47,664 bases of DNA from Caldifarciminota bacterium (GTDB lineage Bacteria > SDB-A), in contig JAFGIG010000115.1 in assembly GCA_016929715.1 (NCBI GenBank), forward strand, positions 1 through 47,664. The letters run 5' to 3'. The notes below the pieces were generated by a model that had not been told where the DNA came from, ran no database searches, and was given only the letters and a program-made list of their open reading frames with translations. Below are positions 35,213 through 45,439 of the stretch, one piece after another; within the stretch, counting starts at the first letter, position 1, and the number at the start of each line of letters is the position of its first letter. The translations under genes and the position numbers were made by a program.

Positions 35213-37483
35213 ATGAAGAACTTCCGGACGGTTTTTATAGCGGTTTTTGTCGCCTTTTTTATCATGACATTGACGGGATGCTCGAAAAACCCCGTAAAAT
35301 CTCTTACGGGAGACAAAGGCGGAATATTAAAGGTAGGGTTGACGGGAAGTGACATTCCCAGATCCAATCAACCCCTTCACCCCATTTTTACGGGGAAAAA
35401 CCCAGTAGCCGAACAGCTTTTTCTTCCTTTGACAACCAGAAATTCTGACGGCAAATTCCTTCCCGTTCTGGCTGAAAGATGGGAATTCTCAGAGGATTTA
35501 GGCGCGATAGTCTATTACATCAGGAAAGGCGTCAAATGGTCTGACGGAACCGAAGTCACTGCCTTTGACGTCAAGTTCACATACGATTTCATAATCCAGA
35601 ACAAAGATGTCGAAACTCCTTACAGGATTTTTCTTGAAAATATCTCTCATGTCGAGATTCTGGGAAAATACGCAGTAAAAGTCAATTTCAAACAGCCCTA
35701 CGCCAACGAACTTGTCGACAGCGATATTTACCCTCTGCCCTCGCATGCACTGACAGGGGTTAAAACATGGAATGATTTCATCAGAACCGGATTCGGCATG
35801 AATCCGGAAGCTACTGTCACCAATGGCCCTTTCAGATTTATCCAAAGAAAACCCGGAGAGAGCGTTACTCTCGCTTACTCAGACCAATATTACAGAGGAA
35901 GGCCTGCTTTCGACTCGATAAATTTCGTATTTTACAGAACATCCGGCGAAATGGTCAGAGCTTTTGAAAGAGGAGAAATCAGCCTGGCTATGAATGTTTT
36001 TCCCTCTTACGTCTCAAGGCTTGGAAATTATGAGGGCATTTCCCTTCAGTTAGACCAGGCAGGAAAGAGGTATTATGCCATAGGCTGGTCGACGAAAGTT
36101 GAACCTTTCAGTATATCCCGTTTCAGATATGCCCTGACTGCCGCGATAGACAGGGAAGGCATAATTCAGGAATTTCTCGGAGGGCAGGGAAGAATTCCCG
36201 CTTCTCCTCTTTCTTCTAAGTTCTGGGCTCAAAATTCCGAGCTCGAACCCGTTCGATATGACGTTTCGCTTGCCAACATGATACTTGATTCGCTCGGTTT
36301 GAAAGAGAGGCAGTGGGTTTACACGTCTTTTAAGCCGGAGACTGTCGAGGTCAGGCCGGGAAGAAGAGAGATGAGGAATATTCCGGCAGATTCGATTTTT
36401 GCAAGAAAATACGATGGAGAAATATTAGTCGTGAAATTGATGGCATTTGACCAGTCCGGGAAGGCAATACTCGATAGAGTATCTGAAGATTTAGGCCAAG
36501 TCGGCCTCATGTGCTCTGTTTATGTCACGACCGGTATAAACCTTTCATACACGCAGAAATATGTCAAATCTCAACTCTATTTCGGAGGATACAGCGGGTA
36601 TATCCTCGACTACGCTTTCGTTGACGAGGGAGTTATACACCCCAAAGAAGCTTTCGGAAGCGAAGGATCTATAAATTTTTCGTCTTTTTCCTCTCCTAAA
36701 GTGGATTCTCTTCTGACGGAAGCGACTGCCATGCTCGACAGAAGACAGGCTAAAAAAGCCTGGGATGCATTTCAGAAAACAGTTCTCGAAGAGCAACCCT
36801 ATACTTTTCTTTTCGCCCCTTATGAACTTATTGCCGTTGAAAACAATGTGCAGGGAATAGGGAGCGGAGAAAAAATCGCCGCATTGTCCCTTCAGGAAAT
36901 GTATTTTTCAGGAGGCGCGGCTTCAACAGGGTCTCTCGCTCTTGCTGACACAAGCTCTGCCCTATCGGACACGGGAATAATAGAACTCGCGGCGGCAGGA
37001 GAAGCTCTTGAAGCTGCCGTTGCCGCTGGAGAAGAAGCCGTTATAGATACGGCATTGACCACACCGGAACCTGAAGTTGACACGGCGGAAACTCAACCCG
37101 AAGTCGATACAGCGGTTACAGTGACTACAGTAACCGGAGCTCTCATAGAGACAACAGTAGAAGACACGACAGCAGAAGTATCAGTCCCCGTCGACACTCA
37201 GCCGGCGAGAGAAGTTGTCAGAACAAACCCCACTCCTGTGAGGCTTCCGGTCGCAAGGCTTCCCGAAGCGGTTCAGGGAATGGGGATAACGAGAGCTTTT
37301 GTCAGAGTTAATATTGGATCGGACGGCACGGTCATTTCAGCGGAAGTTGTTGGATCGTCAGGCAATCCGGTTGCCGACGCCGAGGCGAGAAATGCCGCGA
37401 TGGGAGCAAAATTCCAGCCGGCAACAGAAGACGGAAATCCCGTTGAATCACAGACGGTGATTCCGATTAATTTCACCGAATGA
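35213..37483 (+). CDS. Lipoprotein: family 5 (oligopeptide/dipeptide-type) substrate-binding domain fused to a TonB C-terminal-like domain
   Basis: Lipobox MTLTGCSKN. SBP_bac_5 pattern (ERWEFSEDLGAIVYYIRKGVKWSDGTEVTAFDVKFTYDFI). TEPEVDTAETQP-type linker. C-terminal TRAFVRVNIGSDGTVISAEVVGSSGNPVADAEARNAAMGAKFQPATEDGNPVESQTVIPINF. Confidence 0.88.
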   Translation: MKNFRTVFIAVFVAFFIMTLTGCSKNPVKSLTGDKGGILKVGLTGSDIPRSNQPLHPIFTGKNPVAEQLFLPLTTRNSDGKFLPVLAERWEFSEDLGAIVYYIRKGVKWSDGTEVTAFDVKFTYDFIIQNKDVETPYRIFLENISHVEILGKYAVKVNFKQPYANELVDSDIYPLPSHALTGVKTWNDFIRTGFGMNPEATVTNGPFRFIQRKPGESVTLAYSDQYYRGRPAFDSINFVFYRTSGEMVRAFERGEISLAMNVFPSYVSRLGNYEGISLQLDQAGKRYYAIGWSTKVEPFSISRFRYALTAAIDREGIIQEFLGGQGRIPASPLSSKFWAQNSELEPVRYDVSLANMILDSLGLKERQWVYTSFKPETVEVRPGRREMRNIPADSIFARKYDGEILVVKLMAFDQSGKAILDRVSEDLGQVGLMCSVYVTTGINLSYTQKYVKSQLYFGGYSGYILDYAFVDEGVIHPKEAFGSEGSINFSSFSSPKVDSLLTEATAMLDRRQAKKAWDAFQKTVLEEQPYTFLFAPYELIAVENNVQGIGSGEKIAALSLQEMYFSGGAASTGSLALADTSSALSDTGIIELAAAGEALEAAVAAGEEAVIDTALTTPEPEVDTAETQPEVDTAVTVTTVTGALIETTVEDTTAEVSVPVDTQPAREVVRTNPTPVRLPVARLPEAVQGMGITRAFVRVNIGSDGTVISAEVVGSSGNPVADAEARNAAMGAKFQPATEDGNPVESQTVIPINFTE

Positions 37484-37608
37484 CCTAAAGCATCGATAAG
37501 ATTTAATGTTTTATGGATTTTATATCGGAAAAAAGATATACTTATCGGGATAAAGAAAAGCTCGATAAAGTTAGATTTCATCGGTTATGTCTGTGAAACG
37601 GAGGGAAA

Positions 37609-38661
37609 ATGGGAAAAGCTTACAGACTTCTTCTTGATTTAGCCATAGTTATTCTGGGACTTCTGCTCGTTTTGGTTCTCGTATTTCCACAGCAAAAAGC
37701 TCTCAGGGCAGAGATGAAATTCAGACAATCGAGATCGAATCTCTACACTGTCAGAAAAGCCGTAGAACGTTTCATGTATGAAAAATCGGTTTCTCACTGG
37801 GATGAGAGCAAAAAAAGCTGGATTTACACTTCGGAACTACCCTCATCTATAGAGGATTTCAGGCAGTATGTAGTGCCGGGAATTCAAAATCCTTTCACGC
37901 AGGGAACTTCTCAAATACACGTGTTCAAAGCGGAATCTTCAGCAGTGGAAGTGAACCTGCCCCTGCCTGTTGTTTGGGACACTGCCGGCGGAGGCATGTG
38001 GGTGATGGAGACTCCCAGCGAAGTTTATCTTATGTGGGAAAAAGCTGGTTTAGAGGATAATGTCCCACGGGTCCTCGATGATTCCACGTTGATATTTATC
38101 GACCCTTCGACCGGCAGAGTCAGATACGACGCATGGGAAAGCGGAGACAAAACTCCTTCTCTCACTCTTTCGATAACCCCTGAAAAGAAAATCTTTCATC
38201 TCGACACAGTTCCGCCGGAGGAAGAGGATAAATTTTCCGGCTGGCTCTACAATTATACTGTGGCGAGTTACATTTTATCAAATCATCCCGAACTACCGAT
38301 AGAAGACGAAAGAACAGGATCAATATACATAAAATTTATCTGGCCCGACCCGCCAGAACTCCAGGTCAGCAGAGGGCAGAGAAGACCGACTCCGAGAGAC
38401 AGCCTTGTGGTCGAAAAGCCCTACATCTCCTTCTCTTATTACGAATACGCTGAAAACAGCTTCAAACCTTCGTTTATAAGCAAGGATGACGACAGCGACA
38501 CTTCATGGATCGCAGGGAGGACTCAAAATCCGGGCGATGTAGCTCTTTTTATACTTCCGCCGAAGTATTGCCTGGTATCTTTCGGAGCTGATGGTAAGCC
38601 CGTATTTTGGGAAGACCCGGGCAAGAAAAGACATGTTTTGATAGTCTGGCAGACAGACTAA
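37609..38661 (+). CDS. Membrane-anchored hypothetical protein with pseudopilin-like N-terminus
   Basis: Single N-terminal hydrophobic helix followed by amphipathic helix (RSNLYTVRKAVERFMYE) and a large exported region. Confidence 0.65.
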   Translation: MGKAYRLLLDLAIVILGLLLVLVLVFPQQKALRAEMKFRQSRSNLYTVRKAVERFMYEKSVSHWDESKKSWIYTSELPSSIEDFRQYVVPGIQNPFTQGTSQIHVFKAESSAVEVNLPLPVVWDTAGGGMWVMETPSEVYLMWEKAGLEDNVPRVLDDSTLIFIDPSTGRVRYDAWESGDKTPSLTLSITPEKKIFHLDTVPPEEEDKFSGWLYNYTVASYILSNHPELPIEDERTGSIYIKFIWPDPPELQVSRGQRRPTPRDSLVVEKPYISFSYYEYAENSFKPSFISKDDDSDTSWIAGRTQNPGDVALFILPPKYCLVSFGADGKPVFWEDPGKKRHVLIVWQTD

Positions 38662-38678
38662 AAAAATATAAATATTCC

Positions 38679-38698
38679 GAGCCGCCCTTTGGCGGCTC
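38679..38698. terminator. Hairpin terminator between convergent genes, probably bidirectional
   Basis: GAGCCGCC-CTTT-GGCGGCTC with A-rich sequence on the left (T-rich on the minus strand) and ATCAGCTTTT on the right. Confidence 0.65.
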
Positions 38699-38699
38699 A

Positions 38700-39620
38700 T
38701 CAGCTTTTAAGAAGATTTAGAAGAGATTCTTCCAGAGTTTTTTCCGGAACATCAAGAGTATTTCTTTTACCGGCTTCACAGGTTAAGATTATCCCGCTGT
38801 ATTTCCAAGGGTGCCATCTTTTGAAACAAGTCGCCCCCGATTTAGGGAACACGGAGAAGATTTTTTTCCCGAGGGCGTTTGCAAGGTGCAGAGTCCCTGT
38901 GCTCGGAGCAATGACAATATTTGATTTCGAGAGCACGAAAGCGAGTTCGCGCAAATCTGTTTTCCCGGACAGGTCCGAACATCTGTCTTTGAGTTTGTTT
39001 TTAATATCGCGTGTTACAGGACAGGCACCAGTCCCGGTCAAAACGACATCGAGTTTTGAATCTGCGCAAATTTGAGCCGCTTTAGCATAAATCGAATCAT
39101 CGAGATTTTTTGCGCTCCCTTTCATCTGCGGACTTAATACTGCATAATCACAAGAGGGAACACAAAATTCTTTTATATCAAAGAAAACTCTCGGCTTTGG
39201 TTCTTCCCTAACATCGGATCCAGAAGCGTGGCGAACAAGGTCTATATTATATTGAGCTTCGTTTTTTTCAGATCTTGACCTTCTCTGCCTCATGCCTCTG
39301 TTTAGAAGCAGGAAAGACAAAGGCGCGGAAAGCCTTCCGTGCCTTCTTTTACAGATGCGGAAAATTTTAAAAGCTATTTCTGAATTAAACCTGAAAAAAA
39401 CTGACATATCGTATCTTTCTTTGGGGAAGGTGCTTTTATTGAACAAGGAAAGAGGTATTGTCTTTGAGACGAAAGGAAAATTTTCAGTCACGACTGTCAA
39501 GTCGTCCCGGACGAGAACATGCGTGTCAGCACCCGGGAAAACGGAAGATATTATCTCGAGAGCCGGAAGGGTAAGAATCAGGTCTCCGAGCCCGTCTGCT
39601 CTGACAGCAAGAATCTTCAT
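38700..39620 (-). CDS. Glycosyltransferase family 9 (heptosyltransferase-like)
   Basis: MKILAVRADGLGDLILTLPALEIISSVFPGADTHVLVRDD; VIAPSTGTLHLANALGKKIFSVF. Confidence 0.88.
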   Translation of the reverse strand: MKILAVRADGLGDLILTLPALEIISSVFPGADTHVLVRDDLTVVTENFPFVSKTIPLSLFNKSTFPKERYDMSVFFRFNSEIAFKIFRICKRRHGRLSAPLSFLLLNRGMRQRRSRSEKNEAQYNIDLVRHASGSDVREEPKPRVFFDIKEFCVPSCDYAVLSPQMKGSAKNLDDSIYAKAAQICADSKLDVVLTGTGACPVTRDIKNKLKDRCSDLSGKTDLRELAFVLSKSNIVIAPSTGTLHLANALGKKIFSVFPKSGATCFKRWHPWKYSGIILTCEAGKRNTLDVPEKTLEESLLNLLKS

Positions 39621-39704
39621 TTAGACCTCGTCTTTGTTTTAATAAAGAGAATAATGATGTAAAATGTTTTATATTATTTAGGATGCAAACGCAAGGAGGT
39701 CTGA

Positions 39705-42635
39705 ATGTTTCTGCTTTTAACCGTTTTGTTGTCCTTTTCCGATGGCGTGGTCAAGACTGTTCCTTCTCCGAGTTATCCTTACGGTTTGGCGTTTGACGGA
39801 GAAAATCTTTGGCTGAGCACTTCTTCTACCAATTCCGACTGGATATGGAAGTTAGACACATCAGACGGAGCAGTATTAGACAGCATTCCCGTGCCGTTTA
39901 TTCCCGGCGGAACCTATTATGTCAAGGGTCTTGCATTTGACGGAAACTATCTCTGGGTTTTCATGGATTTACCGTCGGCAAATCATCCTGATAAGTTTTA
40001 TAAAGTGGACACTTCAGACGGCAGCGTAATCTCCACATTCAACAGTCCTGTGAACAACTACATAGGAGGAATCGCCTTTGCAGAAGGAAATATATGGCTT
40101 TCCCAGTATCATGACTTGAACATACTCATTGGAATAGATACAGTTGCCGGGACTCCTTTCGACACTATACCGGCGCAAGGCGAACAACCCATGGGACTCG
40201 CATACGACGGACAGTATCTTTGGTGCGCGGAAGATACCGGCTTTGGGGCGACAAGGCAGGAAATATACAAGTTTGACCCAGCCGCCGGAATATATACGGG
40301 AGATTTTATAAGAAACCCGGACAATTCCCCGAGAGACATGACATGGGACGGGGAATGCCTCTGGCTTATAGGTTATAATACGAGACTTATTTACAGAATA
40401 GACCTCCAAGGCGGAACCCCGAATATAGCGCTGAGCGATAGTTCCATAGTTTTCCCTCAGACTGCGGCGGGAGACACTTCCTATCAAACCGTCAACGTAT
40501 CAAACACGGGAACGGCAGACTTGACAGTGGATTCTGCATACACGGGCAGTCCGCTTATTTTCCCGGTAAGTCAGCTTCCTGTGACTATTAAACCTGACAG
40601 CAGCGTTGGTCTAGAGTTTGCTTTCGCGCCCGAAGCTTACGGGCATTTCGGGTTTTTGGGATATATTTTATCCAATGACCCCGTCGATACGGCGCTGGCG
40701 GTGACTTTTGAAGGAACCGGTTTATACCCCCAACAGCATGCTGAACTTTCCTCTTATTTTCATGATTTCGGTCAAGTCTGGGTCCAGCCCGAAGGTTTAA
40801 CCGGTTGGGACCTCAAGATTTACAACAGAGGCATAAACGGACTGACTGTAGATTCGTTTTCCGTTTCTCCTCCTTTTTCACTTCAGTTCGTTCAAATGCC
40901 GTTAGTCCTTCTCCCGGACGATTCAGCTCTTGTGAGAGTTTGGTTTGCTCCCCCCGGCGCGGGTGTTTGGGCGGATTCACTGAGAATTTTCTGTGATGAC
41001 CCCGTAAATCCCCTTTTGTCAGTTGCCCTTCAGGGAGAGGGGTATGCCGGGAATTATTCCCTGGGCTACATGTTCTGGCAGTATCTTGTCCCGGACAATC
41101 CATACACAAGCTATAACGATAAAAAAGTAGAGGGATTGAAAAGGATAGGAGATGTCAACGGCGACGGGATAGAGGATCTTATAGTCTGCACTGAAAACTA
41201 CATGACCCTGTGCTTAAACGGAGCAAGTTCAGGAACAGCCGATACTTTTTGGTCTTTCAATACGGGAGTTGACAACAATAACACCGGTTCAATAAGTTTG
41301 AACGGCATGTTTTCCGCCCAAAAAGCACTCCAGAAGGCAGGCGATCTCAACGGAGACGGAATACCTGATGCGGTGATATGCACAGACGGCGGAAATGAAC
41401 ACGTATATGCGCTATCCGGAGCAGACGGAGATGTGATTTGGTCCTACGGAAGCGACAACAATCCTTACATGGGAGGTTTCGGCTCAGTTGACGCCTGCAG
41501 AGATTTCAACGGAGACGGAATAAACGATGTTGCGGCAGTCGCGAGTTCCCATCAGGACGGAAGCGGCTACAAATCTGTTTTTCTTTTCAACGGAGCGACA
41601 GGCGACAGCTTATGGCGTCACTACGTGAATGTCGCGGGTCAATCCTCAGGTTATTCCGTGATATCTATAGACGATGCCAACGGAGACGGAATCGCCGATG
41701 TAGTTGCGGGATTCGGGGGAGACGGCAATACAAAGTTTGCGAGAGCTTTAAGCGGAGCCGACGGATCGATGCTTTGGCAGTTCAATCAGACAACCTCCGG
41801 AGCCAAAGAATTGCTCGAACTGAGGATAAATGACAGCACCCCGGACGTGATAATCGCAAATTACTGGAGCGACATATACAGAGTTGACGGAGAGACCGGT
41901 TCGCCTGTCTGGCATGCATCAATTGGAGGCGGAACGGCCGGTGTGATACAAATCGAAAAGATAGACGATGTCAACGGAAATGGATACGACGACATACTTG
42001 TTGCAAATTTCTCTTCCGCTTCCGGAATATTCTGTATTGACGGGGAAGACGGTTCAGTTGTCTGGTTCATGCCGACTCAGGACTACAGAAGCTACGGAGT
42101 TGTAGCGGTATCAGACATAGACGGAGACGGAATCCAGGAAGCTCTTTCAGGCGATCAGTCCGGGACAATTTATCTTTTTTCGGGTTCTGGTGATTCTCTT
42201 ATATTTTCATTGACCTTACCGAGCAGGGTGTATACAGTGGAGAATCTCGGCTCCATAGACGGTGAAAACGGCGACGAAATTCTCGTCGGTCTGGACAACG
42301 GCCAGGTCTTCTGTTTCTCAACAGGAGAAATTGCGACGGGAATAGAAAATCCGGGGTCTGAAATACTCTCGGAATTCAGTCTTTTCGGCAATTATCCCAA
42401 TCCCTTCAGGCATTTCACGGGAATTGCTTTAGTTTTGCCCCAGGAGTCTTCATTGAGCATTGAAGTCTTTAACCCCGCGGGACAGAAAGTTGATGAAGTG
42501 ATTTCCCGCGAAACCGTAATGCCCGGCAGACATGTCATATTATACGACGGTAAAAAACTCGCTCAGGGCATGTATTTTTACGTTGTCAGAGCCGGAACTT
42601 TCAGGGCTTCTTCCAAAATGATAAAAATAGATTAG
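39705..42635 (+). CDS. Large secreted protein: beta-propeller-like N-terminus, choice-of-anchor/HYDIN-like domains, FG-GAP/PQQ-like repeats, C-terminal sorting-like domain
   Basis: FDGENLWLS-type repeats; FPQTAAGDTSYQTVNVSNTGTADLTV; multiple (D)xNGDGIxD motifs; C-terminus 'FSLFGNYPNPFRHFTGIALVLP...VFNPAGQKVDEV...LAQGMYFYVVRAG'. Confidence 0.85.
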   Translation: MFLLLTVLLSFSDGVVKTVPSPSYPYGLAFDGENLWLSTSSTNSDWIWKLDTSDGAVLDSIPVPFIPGGTYYVKGLAFDGNYLWVFMDLPSANHPDKFYKVDTSDGSVISTFNSPVNNYIGGIAFAEGNIWLSQYHDLNILIGIDTVAGTPFDTIPAQGEQPMGLAYDGQYLWCAEDTGFGATRQEIYKFDPAAGIYTGDFIRNPDNSPRDMTWDGECLWLIGYNTRLIYRIDLQGGTPNIALSDSSIVFPQTAAGDTSYQTVNVSNTGTADLTVDSAYTGSPLIFPVSQLPVTIKPDSSVGLEFAFAPEAYGHFGFLGYILSNDPVDTALAVTFEGTGLYPQQHAELSSYFHDFGQVWVQPEGLTGWDLKIYNRGINGLTVDSFSVSPPFSLQFVQMPLVLLPDDSALVRVWFAPPGAGVWADSLRIFCDDPVNPLLSVALQGEGYAGNYSLGYMFWQYLVPDNPYTSYNDKKVEGLKRIGDVNGDGIEDLIVCTENYMTLCLNGASSGTADTFWSFNTGVDNNNTGSISLNGMFSAQKALQKAGDLNGDGIPDAVICTDGGNEHVYALSGADGDVIWSYGSDNNPYMGGFGSVDACRDFNGDGINDVAAVASSHQDGSGYKSVFLFNGATGDSLWRHYVNVAGQSSGYSVISIDDANGDGIADVVAGFGGDGNTKFARALSGADGSMLWQFNQTTSGAKELLELRINDSTPDVIIANYWSDIYRVDGETGSPVWHASIGGGTAGVIQIEKIDDVNGNGYDDILVANFSSASGIFCIDGEDGSVVWFMPTQDYRSYGVVAVSDIDGDGIQEALSGDQSGTIYLFSGSGDSLIFSLTLPSRVYTVENLGSIDGENGDEILVGLDNGQVFCFSTGEIATGIENPGSEILSEFSLFGNYPNPFRHFTGIALVLPQESSLSIEVFNPAGQKVDEVISRETVMPGRHVILYDGKKLAQGMYFYVVRAGTFRASSKMIKID

Positions 42636-42653
42636 AGAAAGGCTGGAATAACA

Positions 42654-43088
42654 ATGTCTGTGGAAGTCCATCTCAACGAAAAGGAAATCGTATTTAAGGA
42701 AGAGGAACTGTCTCTTCTGATCCTGATACTCAAAGAAATAGATTCGGACAAAGCTTCAGCGCATGAGAAATTCAGATCGACGAAATCTTTTATAAAATCA
42801 GTCCTCAAAGCAGTGGACACGGTTCATTTCAACATTAAAAGGGGAGATTTGCTCATAATTTCCGGTGACGACATATTCAACGGTCTTTTCCGCTGTCTGA
42901 GCTCTCTTTATTTGAGAAAAGAATCATTTGAGAAATTCAATATAAGAATCCAGAAAATTAGCGAGAAAATTTGTTCTCACATCTGCCTTTATGGAAATTC
43001 AGAATACGAAATGGATGAGGCAAGAAAACTACACGAAAGACATTGGGGAAAACTCGACTGCAAGAAATATATAAAAGAGCAAACCTGA
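42654..43088 (+). CDS. Hypothetical protein
   Basis: 144-aa ORF between the FG-GAP protein and the sppA fusion. No recognised motif. Confidence 0.6.
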   Translation: MSVEVHLNEKEIVFKEEELSLLILILKEIDSDKASAHEKFRSTKSFIKSVLKAVDTVHFNIKRGDLLIISGDDIFNGLFRCLSSLYLRKESFEKFNIRIQKISEKICSHICLYGNSEYEMDEARKLHERHWGKLDCKKYIKEQT

Positions 43089-43114
43089 ATTTAGACCACA
43101 GCAAAGGAGTCGCG

Positions 43115-45439
43115 ATGTTGTTAACTCTTCTTTTCGTTACGCTTTCTCTTTTCGGGGAGAATTACTTTTTACCCTATACCGCAATACCAGACGGACCGGA
43201 TGCAGGTCTGATAAACCCGGCTGGTCTAGCCGCGCAAAAAGGATTCACTTTCAGATTCGACATAACGAACACTGATTCAGCCGTCAAAAGCTATGGCGAT
43301 TTTTTTCTTAGGACGGGGGGACTTTCGGGAGGAGGCAGCTGGGGAAACAAGGGAAGAGAATACCATTTTTCATACGGTGACAGAGTCCTCAGCGCTTACA
43401 GGCTGATGGCTGGTGCTACATACAGGAACAGCGAAGGAGAAAACCATATTGACCTGGGTTTTCTTTCAAGACCCTTTAAGTGGATTTCACTCGGAGCCGC
43501 GATAAACGACATCTTTTCCACCGAAGACCAATACGACCCCAGCTACAGGTTCGGCGCGGCAATAAGGCCTTTCGCGGGTAATGAAAGATTCACTCTTTGC
43601 GCCGGCGCGATGTATGAAAAGGATATGGAAAAAGACAGCGTGCCTTTTTCAGCAGGGGCTGTTTTGGAGCCGGTTAAAGGGCTGAGGTTGTCTGCTTTCT
43701 ACGACAGTGACGAAAAAATCTCTTTCGGAATAGAAACTTCTTTCGGAAACACAACCATCGGAACATCCCAGTATCTCGACCAAGATGAAAGATTTTCAGG
43801 AGGGTGTTCATATTTTAGGTTCGACTCGAGAAATCAATATTCCGTTGTTCCCGCTCCTGCTTCTAACCTCGAACTGAATCTCGGAAGAGAGTATCCCGAG
43901 GATCCGGTTTCATTTCTTTTTATTATGCCGAAAAAAGAAAGATTCTGGAATCTTGTCGAGTCTCTGAGAAAAGGCCTTGAAGGCAAAGCGCCTGCCTGCT
44001 TGGTCTTGAAACTCGACAATTACACCCTGAATATCGCGCAAACTGAAGAAATTATTTCCCTCGTTTCCTTATACAGGTTAAAAGGGACTCGCATAATAGC
44101 TTACGCCAGAAACTTTGACGATTTAAGTTACTACATGGCTAGCGCCTCCGACTTGATTTACGCATACCCACAGGGTTTTCTTCAGATTGACGGATTCGGA
44201 GCGACTTTTCCTTTCATCGCCAGGGGGCTTGAAAAATATCGCATAACTGCTGATGTCGAATACATAGGCGAATACAAATCTGCAGGTGAAATTCTGGTCA
44301 ACGAAAGAATGTCTGATCACTACAGGGAACAATACGCTGAAATACTCGGCGACGCGTCTTTCAGATACCAAAACTCCATCGCATCTTCAAGAAATTTATC
44401 CCTTGACTCGGTTGAATGCCTCATCGGTAAAAGTTTTTTTAACGCGAGAAACGCACTCGAAGCGGGTCTGATAGACGGCATTTTATATGAAGATGAGTTT
44501 GAAAGAATGATAAAAGAAGACTTCGGAGGAAGATTCACCGACGCCGCCCGTATAGCTAAAACAGAATACAGGGATGACAGCTGGGAATACAAACCGAGGA
44601 TAGCGCTGATAATTGCCGACGGAACAATTCAGACCGGAGAAAGCGGTTTGAATCCTATACCTTTGATAGGAGGAAAAGTTCTCGGTTCGGAGACTCTCGT
44701 CAGGACTATAAGAGCAGCAAGGCTGGATAGGGAGATAAAAGCCGTTGTGATGAGAGTTAATTCACCAGGAGGAGACGGCTTGGCTTCAGACCTTATATGG
44801 AGGGAGGTGCATCTTTGCGCCCTTGAGAAGCCTTTTATTATATCCATGGGAAATGTCGCGGGGAGCGGGGGTTACTATATTTCCTGCGGGGCGACAAGAA
44901 TATTTTGCGACGCCGGAACGCTGACGGGATCAATAGGAGTCGTAAGTGTGAAATTCGCTTTTGGCGAGATGCTCGAAAACCTCGGAATAACCTTTGACAC
45001 CCTGACAGTATCCGAAAACGCTTTGATGTGGTCGGGAGTCTTTCCGATGACAGAGGAGCAAAAAGAGATGCACAGAGCTGAGATAAGGGCATTTTACGAA
45101 GATTTTGTCCTCAAAGTCGCGACAGAAAGAGGTGTTCCCTATGACTCACTTAATATCATTGCCAGAGGAAGGGTATGGTCAGGGCAAGATGCCGTGGATA
45201 TAGGACTTGCCGACGAGATAGGTGGGATAGACGACGCGATGATCTACGCAGCTAAAGCGGCGGGTAAAGAAGACTGGCTCCAGACTGAAGTCGTGATAAA
45301 TCCCGGATGCGGTTCATTCGGAGTAATGGATATTGGAAGCGCACTGTCTTTTTTCCGGTTTGATGTAAAAACAGTGGTCGGTTCCAACAGTCCTGTTTTG
45401 TATTACGATGAAAGCCTCGACGGAATTGATATAAGATGA
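43115..45439 (+). CDS. Fusion: exported barrel-like N-terminal region + SppA/S49 signal peptide peptidase
   Basis: Start at internal ATG 43115 after AAAGGAGTCGCG, giving signal peptide MLLTLLFVTLSLFGENYF. N-terminal ~250 aa resembles outer-membrane proteins. S49 motifs EYKSAGE (Lys) and NVAGSGGYYISCGATRIFCDAGTLTGSIGVV (Ser). Confidence 0.85.
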   Translation: MLLTLLFVTLSLFGENYFLPYTAIPDGPDAGLINPAGLAAQKGFTFRFDITNTDSAVKSYGDFFLRTGGLSGGGSWGNKGREYHFSYGDRVLSAYRLMAGATYRNSEGENHIDLGFLSRPFKWISLGAAINDIFSTEDQYDPSYRFGAAIRPFAGNERFTLCAGAMYEKDMEKDSVPFSAGAVLEPVKGLRLSAFYDSDEKISFGIETSFGNTTIGTSQYLDQDERFSGGCSYFRFDSRNQYSVVPAPASNLELNLGREYPEDPVSFLFIMPKKERFWNLVESLRKGLEGKAPACLVLKLDNYTLNIAQTEEIISLVSLYRLKGTRIIAYARNFDDLSYYMASASDLIYAYPQGFLQIDGFGATFPFIARGLEKYRITADVEYIGEYKSAGEILVNERMSDHYREQYAEILGDASFRYQNSIASSRNLSLDSVECLIGKSFFNARNALEAGLIDGILYEDEFERMIKEDFGGRFTDAARIAKTEYRDDSWEYKPRIALIIADGTIQTGESGLNPIPLIGGKVLGSETLVRTIRAARLDREIKAVVMRVNSPGGDGLASDLIWREVHLCALEKPFIISMGNVAGSGGYYISCGATRIFCDAGTLTGSIGVVSVKFAFGEMLENLGITFDTLTVSENALMWSGVFPMTEEQKEMHRAEIRAFYEDFVLKVATERGVPYDSLNIIARGRVWSGQDAVDIGLADEIGGIDDAMIYAAKAAGKEDWLQTEVVINPGCGSFGVMDIGSALSFFRFDVKTVVGSNSPVLYYDESLDGIDIR

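Noticed and set aside
41150-42290. Recurring AACGGAGACGGAAT-like DNA words as a nucleotide repeat or CRISPR-like array
   Set aside because: Explained by protein-level FG-GAP/calcium-binding NGDGI repeats in one ORF; spacing and sequence are irregular.
43043-43114. Upstream extension of the SppA fusion (MGKTRLQEIYKRANLNLDHSKGVA)
   Set aside because: Overlaps the preceding ORF; a clear RBS and signal peptide start at 43115.
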